Shown: positions 43,301-50,840, numbered from the stretch's first letter. The stretch: 64,000 nucleotides of DNA from Blastobasis lacticolella (GCA_905147135.1 LR990064.1:13472001-13536000), one strand, 5' to 3'. Numbers and translations: made by a program. Notes: generated by a model from the sequence alone, not told the origin.

Positions 43301-45385
43301 TTAACTAATTGTTGACCAAGGCGGCCTTATCGCTGCAAGTGAGGCAACCTCTCTTCCAGGCAACCTCTATCTAAAGCACCTTTTCAGGGCAGTCAAAATA
43401 AAGAAAAATTATGATTACAAATTATATTGTTAGTTAGTGACTTTGATGAATAAATAGGTCATAATGATGTACGTTACGTATAGGACAGTAAACAACAACA
43501 CGTGTCTATAGCCAAGAATGTAAAGACTACATTCGTTAAAGGTACTTTAAGTAACAGGTATCTAATTTTAGACAAAACTACCATAGAAAGTGAAAAGTTG
43601 GAAAGGACGAGTGTTTAATTAGATTTTGCAAAAATTTATAAAGTTATCATACCACATCAACAGTCCGTAACAGTAGACTGTTACATAATAGATGGAGTTC
43701 GTACTGTTATAAATATACGACAGGAAATAAGGTTGCCTATTTTCAGGCCTCTATAACAATAATCGCCTAAACGACAAAGGCAAATGAATGGAGAATGAGT
43801 TGGCGCTTTACTCTGCCAATCAACACACCATATACACTTATTTCTCACAATTTTTATACAATCGAGACAATTTTGAGACATTAGATCTCTCCCTGGAAAC
43901 TTTCTGGGTGCTATCTGATTATGCACATCTGGAGCGAGGATGAGGTCTAGAGTTTCTACGGCACCAAACTCATCCAAAAGGCCATTTACGCCACAGCGGG
44001 AAAGTTTGCGTCGAAATTTCTATTTCATACACCGGTTGTATGGAACCGAAATTGCTCCATCCATGCTCTAGATGTGAATAATCAGATTGCACCAAAAAAG
44101 TTCTCAGGGGGAGATCCAAGGTCTCCAACAGGGTTTGTTTGAAAATTATCAATAAAATTACCACACGACTTTCTTCAATGCAGAAGGATTACTCTCGTAT
44201 TCACATTTGAGTAGGATCTTCGAGCCTTCGATCTTCTGTTCCATCGTCTGGGGCATTCTGACTATTGGGGGGTCTGAAAGCAATACAAAATGGGAAATTT
44301 GAATTAAAGATGAATTTAGGTACTGTTTTATATAAATATAAATCTTAAAAACATGAGCGTAATATGTAATAAAAAGACAACATCCGATAACTTTTTAGAT
44401 AACACAATTTTTCGATTTTCTCAGTCGCGGAGTTGTTCACACTCTTTTGTTCTTGTTTAACACTAAGATAGGTAGGACTCAAGGACTTAAGTCTGGGGAA
44501 TCCACCTGTGTAAGTACCATCGCATTAACTTTTCAGATAAACAGTATGCAGATTACTATCGGTACTGCATACGCTTTAGACCAAGCTACTGTACGAGAAG
44601 ACACACTAGTAGGCTATTAGGTTCTTCTGTAGATTCGGAATATGTGGGTGTAGGCAAACTGGCAAGCGCCCCACCTGAAGGAAAGAGGTCACCACTGTCT
44701 ATAGACATTAGAAACACTGTGTCGTATCGCCAATGCGTTGCCTACCTCTATAACAAGTTGCTCCGGCAGCAAAAAGGCGAATATCCTCAAAAGGCCAACG
44801 CCACTGCTCGCCAAATCCAACCCCACATAGCACTGGAAATCTTACTCACCGGCAGAAACACAAAACTACTCGTATTTACATAGATTGTTTGGCTGCGGTA
44901 TTCTGTAAGGTTGGAGGTACTTCTCCAGTCGGGCGGCTCCTATTCGAACGGGATACCATCACAACTCATGACAGTCTACTGCAGAACTTAGGGCCTGTCC
45001 CACGAAAGGGGAGGTTATTGCCATAATCTCCACGCAGTTTTGTAAATATAACAATGAAAAACGCTGCTGTCCATTTTCCAACTTAGGAGACTCTAGAAAT
45101 GTTGCCTCGAAAACATTAGTCCCCTTATACGACATCCACAAGTGTAAAGGGTTGATGCTATTCTACTCTGCCGGGCACTACACGGCTATCTACCGTGTAT
45201 GCCCTTTCCGAAAATGTACAAAAGGAGAACTTACACCAAACTCTGAGCTCCTGCTCCGCGTGCATCGGTGGCAGCTTTAACTTCTGCATGACGTCGTTGA
45301 TCGCTTCGCACTTGAAGTACCTCCCGTCTTCGTACCTCGTTGCAGTGAACGAGAGATTCGACATTGTGTCCCATGTCGTATCTTT
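16190..45385 (-). CDS. Ig-superfamily transmembrane receptor with long phosphotyrosine tail (5' end missing)
   Basis: Twenty-two exons on the minus strand join in continuous phase (5,172 nt, 1,724 codons counting one internal TGA). Numbering from the first codon in the window: half of an Ig domain (1-50), then six Ig domains (about 51-645), a transmembrane helix (about 655-680) followed by a basic stop-transfer stretch, and a cytoplasmic tail (about 681-1723). Most Ig domains are split across two exons just before the core Trp and keep the paired Cys and the D-x-G/A-x-Y-x-C type motif. Extra Cys pairs appear in the third and fifth full domains and around the last one. The tail has YANF, YVNL, YENL, VYADL and DYATL tyrosine motifs and a PVPAPR SH3 ligand. 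This architecture fits nephrin-, sidestep- or echinoid-like adhesion receptors of the plasma membrane; I could not fix the orthologue. No fibronectin III domain was seen. Signal peptide and first Ig exon(s) are absent from the window. Confidence 0.85.
16358..17638 (-). other. Intron between exons 21 and 22
   Basis: AT-rich intron. A fragment at about 16985-17060 resembles the 3' part of the tRNA-like SINE at 10010-10215 (gggctagatggc). A candidate AATAAA on the minus strand near 17396-17401 could end a transcript stopping after exon 21. Confidence 0.5.
17639..18373 (-). CDS. Receptor exon 21: tyrosine-rich tail ending EIDV-TGA
   Basis: Acceptor TTTCAG, donor GTGAGT, phase 0 at both ends (245 codons). 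It encodes 243 residues, then TGA at 17642-17644 and AAG before the splice site. The end carries two ITIM-like motifs, LVYADL and SDYATL, and the C-terminus EIDV if translation stops. Because TGA is only 3 nt from the exon end, normal termination here need not trigger decay. Splicing to exon 22 keeps the frame exactly. Confidence 0.85.
18484..19692 (-). CDS. Receptor exon 20: large cytoplasmic exon with SH3/SH2 motifs
   Basis: This 1,209-nt exon (403 codons, phase 0 at both ends) lies between acceptor GTGCAG and donor GTATAA. Visible motifs in order: LYANFSS, RPVPAPRTK (fits the PxxxPR ligand of CIN85/Cindr-type SH3 domains), HVYVNLSM, PVRPAKS, an acidic block DDDEEEVD, and PVPKRNLVRR. The exon is low in hydrophobic residues and probably disordered. 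Confidence 0.85.
20486..20595 (-). CDS. Receptor exon 19: cytoplasmic tail with YENL motif
   Basis: Acceptor TTTCAG, donor GTATAA (weak), ends in phase 0. It encodes PPTNGIDNAANGNIGADN and GLYENLPFHGLQQPPNK. YEN is a Grb2-type SH2 consensus (Y-x-N). Confidence 0.78.
20962..21069 (-). CDS. Receptor exon 18: cytoplasmic tail, basic
   Basis: Acceptor TTTTAG, donor GTAAGT, phase-consistent with both neighbours. It encodes FKRPEKIATSPIKPTNQ and a basic cluster TRKRKKPGD that resembles a nuclear-localisation or lipid-binding patch. Confidence 0.75.
21377..22116 (-). CDS. Receptor exon 17: cytoplasmic tail, Ser/Lys-rich
   Basis: Acceptor TTTTTAG, donor GTAGTT (weak). The exon encodes about 246 charged, low-hydrophobicity residues with Pro/Lys-rich stretches (TPNKWPAKPGVLLH) and an acidic/basic Ser-rich block (KKSDNDSDDESGKYKK). 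It looks like a disordered signalling tail without a known fold. Confidence 0.8.
22117..26013 (-). other. AT-rich introns between exons 15 and 17
   Basis: Apart from the short exon at 24465-24498 I see no coding signal or recognised repeat in this stretch; the open frames present are short and lack plausible composition. Confidence 0.5.
24465..24498 (-). CDS. Receptor exon 16: short juxtamembrane exon (tentative start)
   Basis: Donor GTAAGT is clear and the codons NNPVELEERE lead in phase into NPDGSC of exon 17, which needs a bridging exon. The acceptor chosen (ATTAG at 24499-24500) has a CTAAC branch-like site about 28 nt upstream but a poor pyrimidine tract. The frame also opens with an ATG at about 24531, so an internal first exon is a possible alternative. 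Confidence 0.5.
26014..26148 (-). CDS. Receptor exon 15: transmembrane segment
   Basis: Acceptor TCCAAAG, donor GTAAGA. It encodes VVPWWRDQRRM, then a run of about 25 hydrophobic residues (IIIGGIALAILVL... to ICVC), then RRMRSKSK. The Arg-rich flank after the helix places the following sequence in the cytoplasm. Confidence 0.92.
26660..27000 (+). mobile_element. LINE reverse-transcriptase remnant
   Basis: Reads LEKAFYRVDQAILLMKLQNL and, after frame breaks, GVPLGSLLGPL, corresponding to the RT motifs around D-L-x-K-A-F-D and PQGS. Heavily decayed. Confidence 0.7.
27060..27590. other. Intronic sequence resembling a LINE 3' UTR
   Basis: Low-complexity CCTACCC/ctatcc-rich sequence at 27440-27570 within the receptor intron; no gene seen. 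Confidence 0.35.
27595..27746 (-). mobile_element. LINE ORF2 remnant abutting the exon 14 donor
   Basis: The minus frame contains KLQWGSHIDKLATRLSSAAF and AVKKIRGISDEAT, matching the LQWGPHI...SSRLSSAAYAVKKIR of the LINE at 61590-61655. It starts within about 15 nt of the splice donor, in frame with the exon. Confidence 0.82.
27747..27924 (-). CDS. Receptor exon 14: second half of last Ig domain
   Basis: Acceptor CTCCAG, donor GTAAGT. It encodes VSFSWKLKND...TYLCQANNTVGVGKSCERDVV. The open frame runs on through the donor into a LINE remnant (27595-27746), so intron retention would give a soluble ectodomain with a foreign tail. Confidence 0.88.
28523..28976 (-). mobile_element. S1 SINE split by a MITE
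   Basis: S1 tail and body 28523-28732 and head 28912-28976 (ttctactctgccgggcacc), with local duplication gctacgacatgctacg. Confidence 0.82.
28733..28911. mobile_element. 179-bp Tc1/mariner-type MITE nested in an S1 SINE
   Basis: Left end CAGTCGGCCAAAAATG and right inverse CGGTCGACCAAGAAAG, flanked by TA (28731-28732, 28912-28913). S1 SINE sequence resumes on the right. Confidence 0.82.
29032..29114 (-). CDS. Receptor exon 13: first half of last Ig domain
   Basis: Acceptor TTTCAG, donor GTGAGT. It encodes LPECGIKQMEMDGDQVLVCT and ends HANPQE in phase 0. The PEC cysteine probably pairs with the KSC cysteine of exon 14. Confidence 0.87.
29645..30180 (-). mobile_element. S2 SINE split by a MITE
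   Basis: Tail catcatcttggcgttaatg at 29645, body to 29798, MITE, then body from 30050 through ttcatcacgatgttttccc to about 30180. Confidence 0.82.
29799..30049. mobile_element. 251-bp MITE nested in an S2 SINE, CAG target duplication
   Basis: Perfect 17-bp ends TAGCCGTATTCACAATG and inverse, with CAG duplicated at 29796-29798 and 30050-30052. S2 sequence (gaccag / attggatcatgg) continues across the insertion. Confidence 0.88.
30491..30684 (-). CDS. Receptor exon 12: second half of an Ig domain
   Basis: Acceptor CAACAG, donor GTAAGT. It encodes GFPKPTYTWRREPVL...RKDAGLIVCEAHNRHG...IDVQ, the clearest Ig I-set signature in the gene. Confidence 0.9.
31118..31490 (-). mobile_element. S2 SINE, near full length
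   Basis: Includes the tRNA-like head (ggttcgaaccctatacctc... gcttaaccattaggccacc in plus-strand view) and the CCGGTTGTGC-type tail. Confidence 0.82.
31918..32236 (-). mobile_element. S2 SINE
   Basis: From gttaatgtcccggttgtgct to the B-box region ggattcgaacccggtacct. Confidence 0.85.
33280..33420 (-). repeat. R3 repeat, reverse copy
   Basis: gcatttaggttgcaggcaac and gttgtcactgtgaggacta, as in 60-215. Confidence 0.6.
34285..34721 (+). promoter_or_regulatory. Promoter-like block with possible first coding exon (34678-34721)
   Basis: The stretch 34080-34330 is GC-richer than its surroundings and contains an initiator-like TTCATTCAGTTTT. Downstream at 34678 an ATG in good context (A at -3, G at +4) opens MAPDAVCFHKITLK and ends at a donor GTACGT with a split codon. 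No downstream exon was identified. It lies inside the 4-kb TIR element, so it could be captured host sequence, a real nested gene start, or chance. Confidence 0.25.
35065..35367 (+). mobile_element. S2 SINE, plus orientation
   Basis: tRNA-like head ggtggctgggcggttgag with B-box GGGTTCGAATCCCG near 35116, then the S2 body. Confidence 0.85.
35368..35657 (-). mobile_element. S2 SINE, minus orientation, tail-to-tail with its neighbour
   Basis: Body tggtccatgatctaggatt through gggattcgaacccggtacc to aggccaccgacgctc. Confidence 0.85.
35767..36210. repeat. GC-rich block with about 60-bp direct repeats 382 bp apart
   Basis: 35767-35827 and 36149-36210 share cctggtagta, ggaggtt, and cgaggttatta. The block has overlapping open frames on both strands that look like composition effects. 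Confidence 0.5.
36606..36690 (-). CDS. Receptor exon 11: first half of an Ig domain
   Basis: Acceptor TTACAG, donor GTGAGT. It encodes EPENITVEPNVVAVIEHE and KQVICQA, joining in phase with GFPKP of the next exon across a 5.8-kb intron that holds the 4-kb TIR element. Confidence 0.85.
37075..37225 (-). mobile_element. LINE remnant
   Basis: Reverse of the 8640-8890 family (gtccaccttgtgggaggcct, gtccttcggtacgtggtcgc). Confidence 0.6.
37301..37430 (-). CDS. Receptor exon 10: second half of an Ig domain
   Basis: Acceptor ACCCAG, donor GTGAGT. It encodes HWNMTAWPGGVLDRIS, then NAQYTCRSS...STTKFGVE, closing the domain started in exon 9. Confidence 0.87.
37470..37665 (+). mobile_element. LINE ORF C-terminal remnant (EYNMEFFKK family)
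   Basis: Reads LWNELRGEVFPGEYNMEFFK then FKRFLKGRQRVLP and a 3' UTR with gcggtgactgcttacc. Related copy at 54595-54790. Confidence 0.72.
37700..37790 (-). repeat. R4 fragment
   Basis: gatggccataggcggcggtgac and aggtggcccgcttgcc. Confidence 0.6.
38237..38401 (-). CDS. Receptor exon 9: first half of an Ig domain with extra Cys pair
   Basis: Acceptor TTCCAG, donor GTGAGT, phase 0 at both ends. It encodes NISLSCTVECAPLCNVDWLKNG... ending TESTL. The second and third Cys (ECAPLC) are additional to the canonical Ig cysteines. Confidence 0.87.
38565..38982. mobile_element. 418-bp MITE, copy 2
   Basis: Same length, ends and interior as 6361-6778, with only scattered substitutions. It lies in the receptor intron between exons 8 and 9. 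Confidence 0.85.
39365..39520 (+). mobile_element. LINE 3' remnant with AGTA tail
   Basis: Reads a DRKRWRTLVSEAKTHFRSL-type end then cagtaagtaagtaaat. Confidence 0.6.
39534..39592 (-). CDS. Receptor exon 8: Ig A-strand mini-exon
   Basis: This 59-nt exon lies between acceptor TTTCAG and donor GTCAGT. It encodes PPSFKYAMNQYNGALYKSK and is in phase 0 with the following exon. Confidence 0.8.
39815..39905 (-). repeat. R4 fragment with internal palindrome
   Basis: ttgctgatgtccataggcgg followed by an inverted pair ccaacaggcc/ggcctgttgg. Confidence 0.6.
40034..40300 (-). mobile_element. S2 SINE
   Basis: atcatcttagcgttaatatc tail to aactcagaaaagagtcat body; tRNA head missing. Confidence 0.82.
40379..40536 (-). 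CDS. Receptor exon 7: second half of an Ig domain
   Basis: Acceptor GTCCAG, donor GTGAGT. It encodes RFRWYRGGRLV...TNFSCHGTNAGGDGEAAV...IDVY. The last base joins the next exon to make A-P-P. Confidence 0.87.
41063..41171 (-). CDS. Receptor exon 6: first half of an Ig domain
   Basis: Acceptor GACAG, donor GTAAGT. It encodes PPGPANLTYSPWRVVKGKS and VLSCSIQEKGRPEAH, the B-strand half of an Ig domain. Confidence 0.86.
41235..41270. repeat. Perfect 17-bp-arm palindrome
   Basis: CATGAGCAAACAAGTCA, centre GG, then exact inverse. It lies in the intron between receptor exons 5 and 6. Confidence 0.9.
41555..41640 (-). mobile_element. LINE ORF C-terminal remnant
   Basis: Short decayed copy of the FPDxYNL family (cttgaaggcatccaggtag). 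Confidence 0.45.
41693..41833 (-). CDS. Receptor exon 5: second half of an Ig domain
   Basis: Acceptor ATCAG, donor GTAAGG. It encodes DNLCNEVDPSM...FHGNYSCKGKNKAGWG...LVVN. The final split codon plus the next exon give NYPPGP, again a YPP linker. Confidence 0.87.
42086..42271 (-). CDS. Receptor exon 4: first half of an Ig domain
   Basis: Acceptor CCACAG, donor GTATGT. It encodes KPEVFLKIEPESP...VTLSCKV...EVIWYLDGEVL...PECNN. The core Trp is within the exon. The extra Cys in PECNN probably pairs with the NLC Cys of the next exon. Confidence 0.87.
43022..43203 (-). CDS. Receptor exon 3: second half of an Ig domain
   Basis: Acceptor ATCCAG, donor GTAAGT. It encodes YRDDEVV... to GNDTGKYKCQLFNTVGNGTSN...VDVQ, the canonical D-x-G-x-Y-x-C end of an I-set-like Ig domain, with several N-glycosylation sequons. 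Confidence 0.88.
43640..43825 (-). mobile_element. Degenerate S1 SINE
   Basis: acagtccgtaacagtagact at the tail side and ctttactctgcc at the head side; poorly preserved in between. Confidence 0.4.
44162..44273 (-). CDS. Receptor exon 2: first half of an Ig domain
   Basis: Acceptor TTTCAG, donor GTAATT (weak). It encodes PPIV...LLKCEYESNPSALKKVV. The split codon restores the core Trp with the next exon (VVW-YRDD). Confidence 0.85.
44640..44945 (+). repeat. R4 interspersed repeat
   Basis: gtgtaggcaaactggcaagc, tcaccactgtctatagacat, to ctgcggtattctgtaaggtt and gtcgggcggctcc. Confidence 0.75.
44957..45186 (-). mobile_element. S1 SINE
   Basis: ccatcacaactcatgacagt tail side to ctgccgggcactacacggc head side. 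Confidence 0.82.
45235..45385 (-). CDS. Receptor exon 1 (in window): second half of an Ig domain
   Basis: Acceptor CCACAG and donor GTAAGT bound 151 nt read in phase 0. It carries the F-strand pattern EDGRYFKCEA and ends at V-W-Y; the split codon joins the next exon to give the typical YPP inter-domain linker. The partner half-domain with the first Cys must lie on an earlier exon that I did not find up to position 64000. Confidence 0.85.
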
Positions 45386-46500
45386 CTGTGGACAACAGGT
45401 TTCTTTGTTAGATTCTGGTATCTCTTTTTTCTTATAAGAGGGAGGCATACGATCAATCAGGTCACCTGATGACAGCCGATGATAGATGTCCGCTACACCA
45501 GTGGCTCTATTTTGAACCTATTGGTTTAAATTTTAACTTCATATTTTTCAATCTAATGATATACCTATATCTTTATTATATTTAAATTAATTTTAAATTA
45601 CTATGGCAACATACAATAGAAACAAATTAAAGAACCAAAATATTAAAAGCTAAAGCTTAGACTTTTTGGATATTGCTGTGTCGAAAGTAACAACCTTCAT
45701 TACTGCTCAATTCGAGGATTGAAAATTCTTATATGAAGAAGCAAATTTTAGGTTCTCATGGGTAAAATGGGAATGAACCTTTGAATGGCACTATTACATC
45801 ATTTGCATGGACAGTTAATGAGAAAATACAAATCAAGTTACCCGCAGTGGCACCGCCGATCTCCAATCGCATGATCCCACCTCTCTGGATTGACGTCACA
45901 ACATGCATATTCTGTGACGTCATTCCAGAGGGTGGTATCATGCGGTTGGAGATCAGCGGTGCCGTTCCCGCTCTTTGAGGCTCAGAATATTTTTAGACAA
46001 CTCTAAAGTGCATACAGTAAATAGAAAACGGTAACTGTTGCCAATTTTCCAAAATACGGCGATGACCATGAACGTAATATCTGTATCAGATCGCGCGATA
46101 TGTTTCACATGCCTGCGACTAGGCTGTCAAAGTCACGTAAACAACAGTCGGCCATTGCACCTAAAATTGACATTATTATGATTGTAATAAACAAATTATT
46201 GTACCTACCTACCATTAACATAATGTCATGAGTAACGTTTAACCCACGTGATTTTGTATTATGATAAAACTATGAAATTTTGAAATTATTTTTATAATTT
46301 CAATTGTAATTAAGGTAACATTATTTTATGAATTGTGTTAATAACATTGTGACATTCAGAAATTACCTATATTTAACTTTATGACATATTTGATTCAATA
46401 TCATAGGTAACATATTAAAAATAAAGTTTTATCATTTGACTGTAATTTTTTTTTTATCGACATAATTTGAATTGAATTGACATAATAAAATTTCAAGATA
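45386..46500. other. Non-coding sequence upstream of receptor exon 1 (in window)
   Basis: Probably intron. Contains the hairpin at 45842-45970; otherwise AT-rich without recognised exon on the minus strand. Confidence 0.45.
45842..45970. repeat. Long near-perfect hairpin, arms about 59 bp
   Basis: Left arm contains caccgccgatctccaatcgc and TGACGTCA; right arm is its inverse with few mismatches; loop about 11 nt (45901-45911). Each arm carries a CRE-like TGACGTCA. Confidence 0.88.
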
Positions 46501-46504
46501 TATA

Positions 46505-46912
46505 CAGAGTGGGGCCTGTTACAGAGGCAAAAAATTTAAACGCAGACTCCTCAGAGTATCTGAAGTTACCTTGACCAGATCCTAATGCTCCTAAGTGCTT
46601 AAACTCGAAGAAATATTAATTTAAAGTTACAATTCATAATCAATCAATTTCGTCATCGCGAAATTGTCTTAAGATAACTTGGTACCGGGCATTTCCTTCA
46701 TACTGGGGCGACGTAAACGATCGTAATGACAATGTCAAATATACCGACTGGACACGACGGTATGCAGTCCATTGCTGGCTTGACTAATTTTGTTTGAGTA
46801 TAATAATACATTTATTTTTCATTTTATAAAATTAAAACCATGTGGACTTAGTTATTGATTAGTTAAAGGGTCTATATTTAAATTTTTTGCCCTTGTTTCA
46901 GGCCCCAGACTG
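46505..46912. mobile_element. 408-bp MITE, TA-flanked
   Basis: Ends CAGAGTGGGGCCTG and inverse CAGTCTGGGGCCTG, inverted repeat extending about 38 bp to aaaaaatttaaa; TA on both sides. Confidence 0.83.
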
Positions 46913-47164
46913 TATATATATCGTTGATGTTCCATTGATCTCAACAGTTGGATCATCAGCAAGCGTTGTATAAACATACAAAAAAGACCAGACACGCGCA
47001 TGACTGATCGAACAATCTACTATGTGACCAAATATAATAACCACTCAAATTGAAAATCTCAACATTCAACAACGGCCCCAATTGTTGGAATCCAACAACA
47101 AGGCCATTCATCAAACGCAGCCACTCAACCGCAGCCAACTCTGAATAACTAACATTCAAACTTA

Positions 47165-47530
47165 TCTGACACGGCGGCCAAAACTGGAACTAAGTGTCAC
47201 TTGTTTGAAATATCATTTTATTGTCAAGTACAGCGCCGCCGTCACCGGGTCAGACGTCTGTGGCACTGTACTGGAAGTCACCAAGTTGGGAAACTTCTGA
47301 AGCATCTCTGAGCACCAATGGAAGACTGCCACGTCATTGGCAGAGTACTCAGTCACGCTTTACGGAGACTACAATAAGAGCTTCGATATGCAAAGATGCT
47401 CAGTGGTTAGAGCGCCCGTCTTGTTCCCGGATAATGCAGGTTCAAGACCCAGTCGTGACCGAGTTGTGTTTTTGGGATGTACTGACGTCATTTTCTGATC
47501 TATATACATACAGAATGATCAACTGAAATA
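47165..47530 (+). repeat. Interspersed repeat with tRNA-like block
   Basis: 47165-47260 shares the aactggaactaagtgtcac / gccgtcaccgggtcagac pieces with 58818-58920. 47395-47465 has an A-box-like tggttagagcg and B-box-like GGTTCAAGACC, i.e. a decayed tRNA-derived SINE head. Confidence 0.55.
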
Positions 47531-47734
47531 GGTCAGTGAAGAGAAATCTGAAACTATTAGAGGGCGTAATTGGTTCTTAAGAAACCCAAGACTGATTTTA
47601 AAATAATAAGTAATTCAAATTTTTTAATAGCTCCGATACACCGTCGAAAATCGATCCAGCTTTAACTTTGTAAAACCATGTGTAAATATAGTACATAAAT
47701 TATTGTTCATACACATCACACAGACATAAATTGT

Positions 47735-47810
47735 TATTGCGTTCAACTAATGTATACAAACTCAGATAAGAGTAATTGGTACATGGCGGCAGTGGGATTT
47801 GAAAAATAAC
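47735..47810 (-). mobile_element. S2 SINE fragment
   Basis: gcgttcaactaatgtataca to tggcggcagtgggattt only. Confidence 0.7.
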
Positions 47811-47854
47811 AAAATAACAACCCAGCACAATTTAGCGGCGAATTGTGTTTTTTT

Positions 47855-48190
47855 TTATGTTATATGATAGGCAAACAGGCAAGCGGGCCATCTGATGTAA
47901 AATTGTCACCACTGCCTATAGACATAAGCAACACCGAGACTATCGCCAATGCGTTGCTCACCTCTATAACACGTTACTCTGGCAGCAAAAAGGCAAAATA
48001 ATATCCCTCCACTGCCAAAGCCACGGTTCCCCAAATTCCCACCCCATGGAGCTCTGGAAACCTTACTCACCGGCAGAAACACAATTCTATTTAAAAGAGT
48101 ATTGTTTAGCTGCGGTATTCTGTAAGGTGGAGGTACTTCCCCAGTCGGGCGGCACCAATTCGAACGGGATACCCCGCTATGCCCTACCTC
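47855..48190 (+). repeat. R4 interspersed repeat, longest copy
   Basis: From gcaaacaggcaagcgggcc through ccaaagccacggttcccc and accggcagaaacacaat to cgaacgggataccccgc. Confidence 0.78.
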
Positions 48191-48824
48191 TCTTATTTTT
48201 TAATATACAGCTTTGTTTTATATCATAAGCTATAGAAAACCCCTTCACGATTAATTTGATACATTTACTAAGAGGATAAACCACGATACAATTACTAAAC
48301 ACTCAAACGAATAAAAGAATGGTAAGAGAAATTTAGTATGGATGAAGAACCGCCTACCTCTAAATCTTATACGAGTATATCAAGTTGAAGCTCAGAATAC
48401 ATGACATAATACATGTTTATTCTCCATACCTACCTACACCACTGTAATGTACTAGAAGCGTCTTAACACCCCAGCGCACAAGCTACATTGTAAGCAGACA
48501 GAAAACCGCGGAGTACCTATTTGCAATGTAAATTCTCCAGTAATTAGTTATGCATAGAAAATAACTGCCTTAGGCCAAATAAAGGGGCGGTTTAATAGGC
48601 GTGTATGCCTTTTCTCTTCTCTAATTTATTTAGTATACTAACACAGTGGAGTACCCGACTTGCGTCAGGGGTTGTTTGTGTACTACGGGAGCGGGGGCGG
48701 CATGTAGGTGTCGCATCAAAACAGATAAGCTTGATAACAAAAAAAAAAAACAATTGGGGATACGCATGACTTTATTATTTAATTCTTCAAGTGTGGGTTA
48801 AGCTAGATTTATACTTAACTAGCT

Positions 48825-49075
48825 GACCCGGCAAACGTTGTTTTGCCATATAAATAATTTCCTAGTAATTTCTAGTGTAAAATTTTGTCTGAAAAATAAA
48901 AATAAAAATTTAGGGGTGGACTACCCCTAACATTTAGGGGGATGAAAAATAGATGTTGGCCGATTCTCATAGATACCGGATAAGCACAAAAAATTTCATC
49001 AAAATCGGTCAAGCCGTTTCGGAGGAGTATGGCAACGAAAACTGTGACACGAGAATTTTATATATTAGATATGCA
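48825..49075 (+). repeat. Interspersed repeat starting ctagctgacccggcaaacg
   Basis: Contains tcatcaaaatcggtcaagcc and gtttcggaggagtatggc and ends attttatatattagat, a form common in insect genomes. Confidence 0.6.
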
Positions 49076-49084
49076 GAAACTTAT

Positions 49085-49290
49085 AAGCCCCAGAAATAGG
49101 TGCCTGAACCTGTCGGTATCAGGAAAAAGGCCCTGTGGGCGATTCAATAAGCGATGGATTGACATTGCTGAGTCGGATACGAGAGCCAACGGCTTATGAC
49201 GCGAGGATGCCGAAGATCGGGCGAAGTGAAGAAGAGTGAGTAGGAAAGCGGACCCTGACAGAGGTCGGGATAAGCGCTAGGACGATGATG
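49085..49290 (+). mobile_element. LINE 3' end (RWIDI family)
   Basis: gcgatggattgacattgctg, then cgctaggacgatgatgatga tail; parallels 12405-12570. Confidence 0.65.
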
Positions 49291-49396
49291 ATGATACAGA
49301 AACTTAGAAAATATGTACCCAAGTAACATAGGCTCCAAGGTACATTAGTTCCGAGTTTGTAAATTAGAGCCAGATGATATCGAATATAATTATATT

Positions 49397-49632
49397 CATC
49401 ATCACAGCCCATAACAGTCCACTGCAGGACTTCGGGCCTCTCCCACGAAAGGGGAGGTCATTGCCATAATCTCCACGCTTGGCAGGCGGGTTGGAGATCG
49501 CAGTGCAGTTGATGTAAATCTACCCAGAAAGATGCTGCTGCCCACCGGATTTGTCCCTTAGTCGCCTCTTACGACACCCACGGGAAGAGATGGGGTGGTG
49601 CTATTCTTTGAGGTGGCGGCACCACAGACCAC
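49397..49632 (-). mobile_element. S1 SINE variant
   Basis: Standard tail and body; head region differs (cacgggaagagatggggtgg). Confidence 0.78.
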
Positions 49633-49671
49633 ATAATATATAACTAATTATATTACTTAAAAATAAAATAA

Positions 49672-49885
49672 TCATCTTGGCGTTAATGTCTCAGATACGA
49701 GGGCCCAGGGTCCGCCTTGACGTTGATCCAGGATTTGGTAGATCAGGTAATTACAGCGAAGCGATCTGACCTCCGTGACCCAGACAAGGGGAGCCTCACC
49801 AGATTGTATCATAGTTACATATTCAGTTGCCAAAATGTTGATTTCATCACGATATTTTCCCTCACCGTAAAAGCATCGGTTAATG
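49672..49885 (-). mobile_element. S2 SINE
   Basis: atcatcttggcgttaatgtc to ccctcaccgtaaaagcatcg. Confidence 0.8.
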
Positions 49886-50798
49886 TAGGTAGAAATCACA
49901 TTGTTCCACTTGCTATGGTCCTGGAAAATATATCTCGCTTATTACACATTAAACAACATTACTATCGTACTGATATTTCGCCAACAAGTATATACTCTCT
50001 ACTTGTCTTAGTTTGTACTCTGTTGGTATATCAAATAAATAAAAAATAAAGACGTAATCGATTTGAGTGACATTCGTCTCGAAGACTAATTACACGTTCT
50101 TCTTAAGTTATCATCAAAATATATTTAAATACGAGAGGAAGGTCTGACGATAAGTATATTGTACGAGTACACATTTAAGATCATTGTCTTTTATCGGTCG
50201 ATAATTTTATCTCTATCACCATTTTGCTCTCTTTACCTCGTTTACCTTGTTAAATTTTTTCGCCACTGACGTAGTATATGACAGGCCCCAATGTAAGCGT
50301 GGGCACACAATTAATTGTGTGTAATTGTTTAAGACAATTGATGGGGCGGCGTCGAGTGTATAATCATTGCTTCTGCGTGAAGCCAGAATTCACTTATGGC
50401 TTACTTAAGTGAACAATTTTCATTGAAGTTTTCACGGTGAAGGGATAAGGTTGCCGCCAATGTTGACAAGCAAATATCGAAAATGTGAAAAAGGGAAATT
50501 ACCTACCTTACCGGGTGTTGTGACCAAGGGTCCGACAGTTTATCGTTGGGACTACAAATATGTATTGCAAAAGTTTGAACACTTCTCTAGTGCGATGCAA
50601 ACTGGTCAGCGCCATCTATGTGCGGATGCGTACCAACCTTGTGTTCGTGTACTCGTAATGTGAGTATTGAGTTTCCCTATCGGAACGATAGAGGTCGCTA
50701 CAAAGTCTTTTGTATTTTCTGTAGGCTACGTTACTCTGGTGGGAACAATTCCCTGATTTTAATGATTGAAATTGTTGTTTTAGCGATTCCGTATCACC

Positions 50799-50840
50799 GA
50801 TTTTATGGGTTCAGTTGCTAACAACTGAACTCATAAAATC
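50799..50840. repeat. 19-bp-stem hairpin
   Basis: GATTTTATGGGTTCAGTTG, loop CTAA, inverse with one mismatch. Confidence 0.85.

Noticed and set aside
47395..47465. tRNA gene
   Set aside because: Decayed tRNA-like block; acceptor stem not matched and it sits in repeat sequence.
47221..47526. Plus-strand open frame of 101 codons
   Set aside because: Runs through an interspersed repeat and a tRNA-like block; no protein-like pattern.
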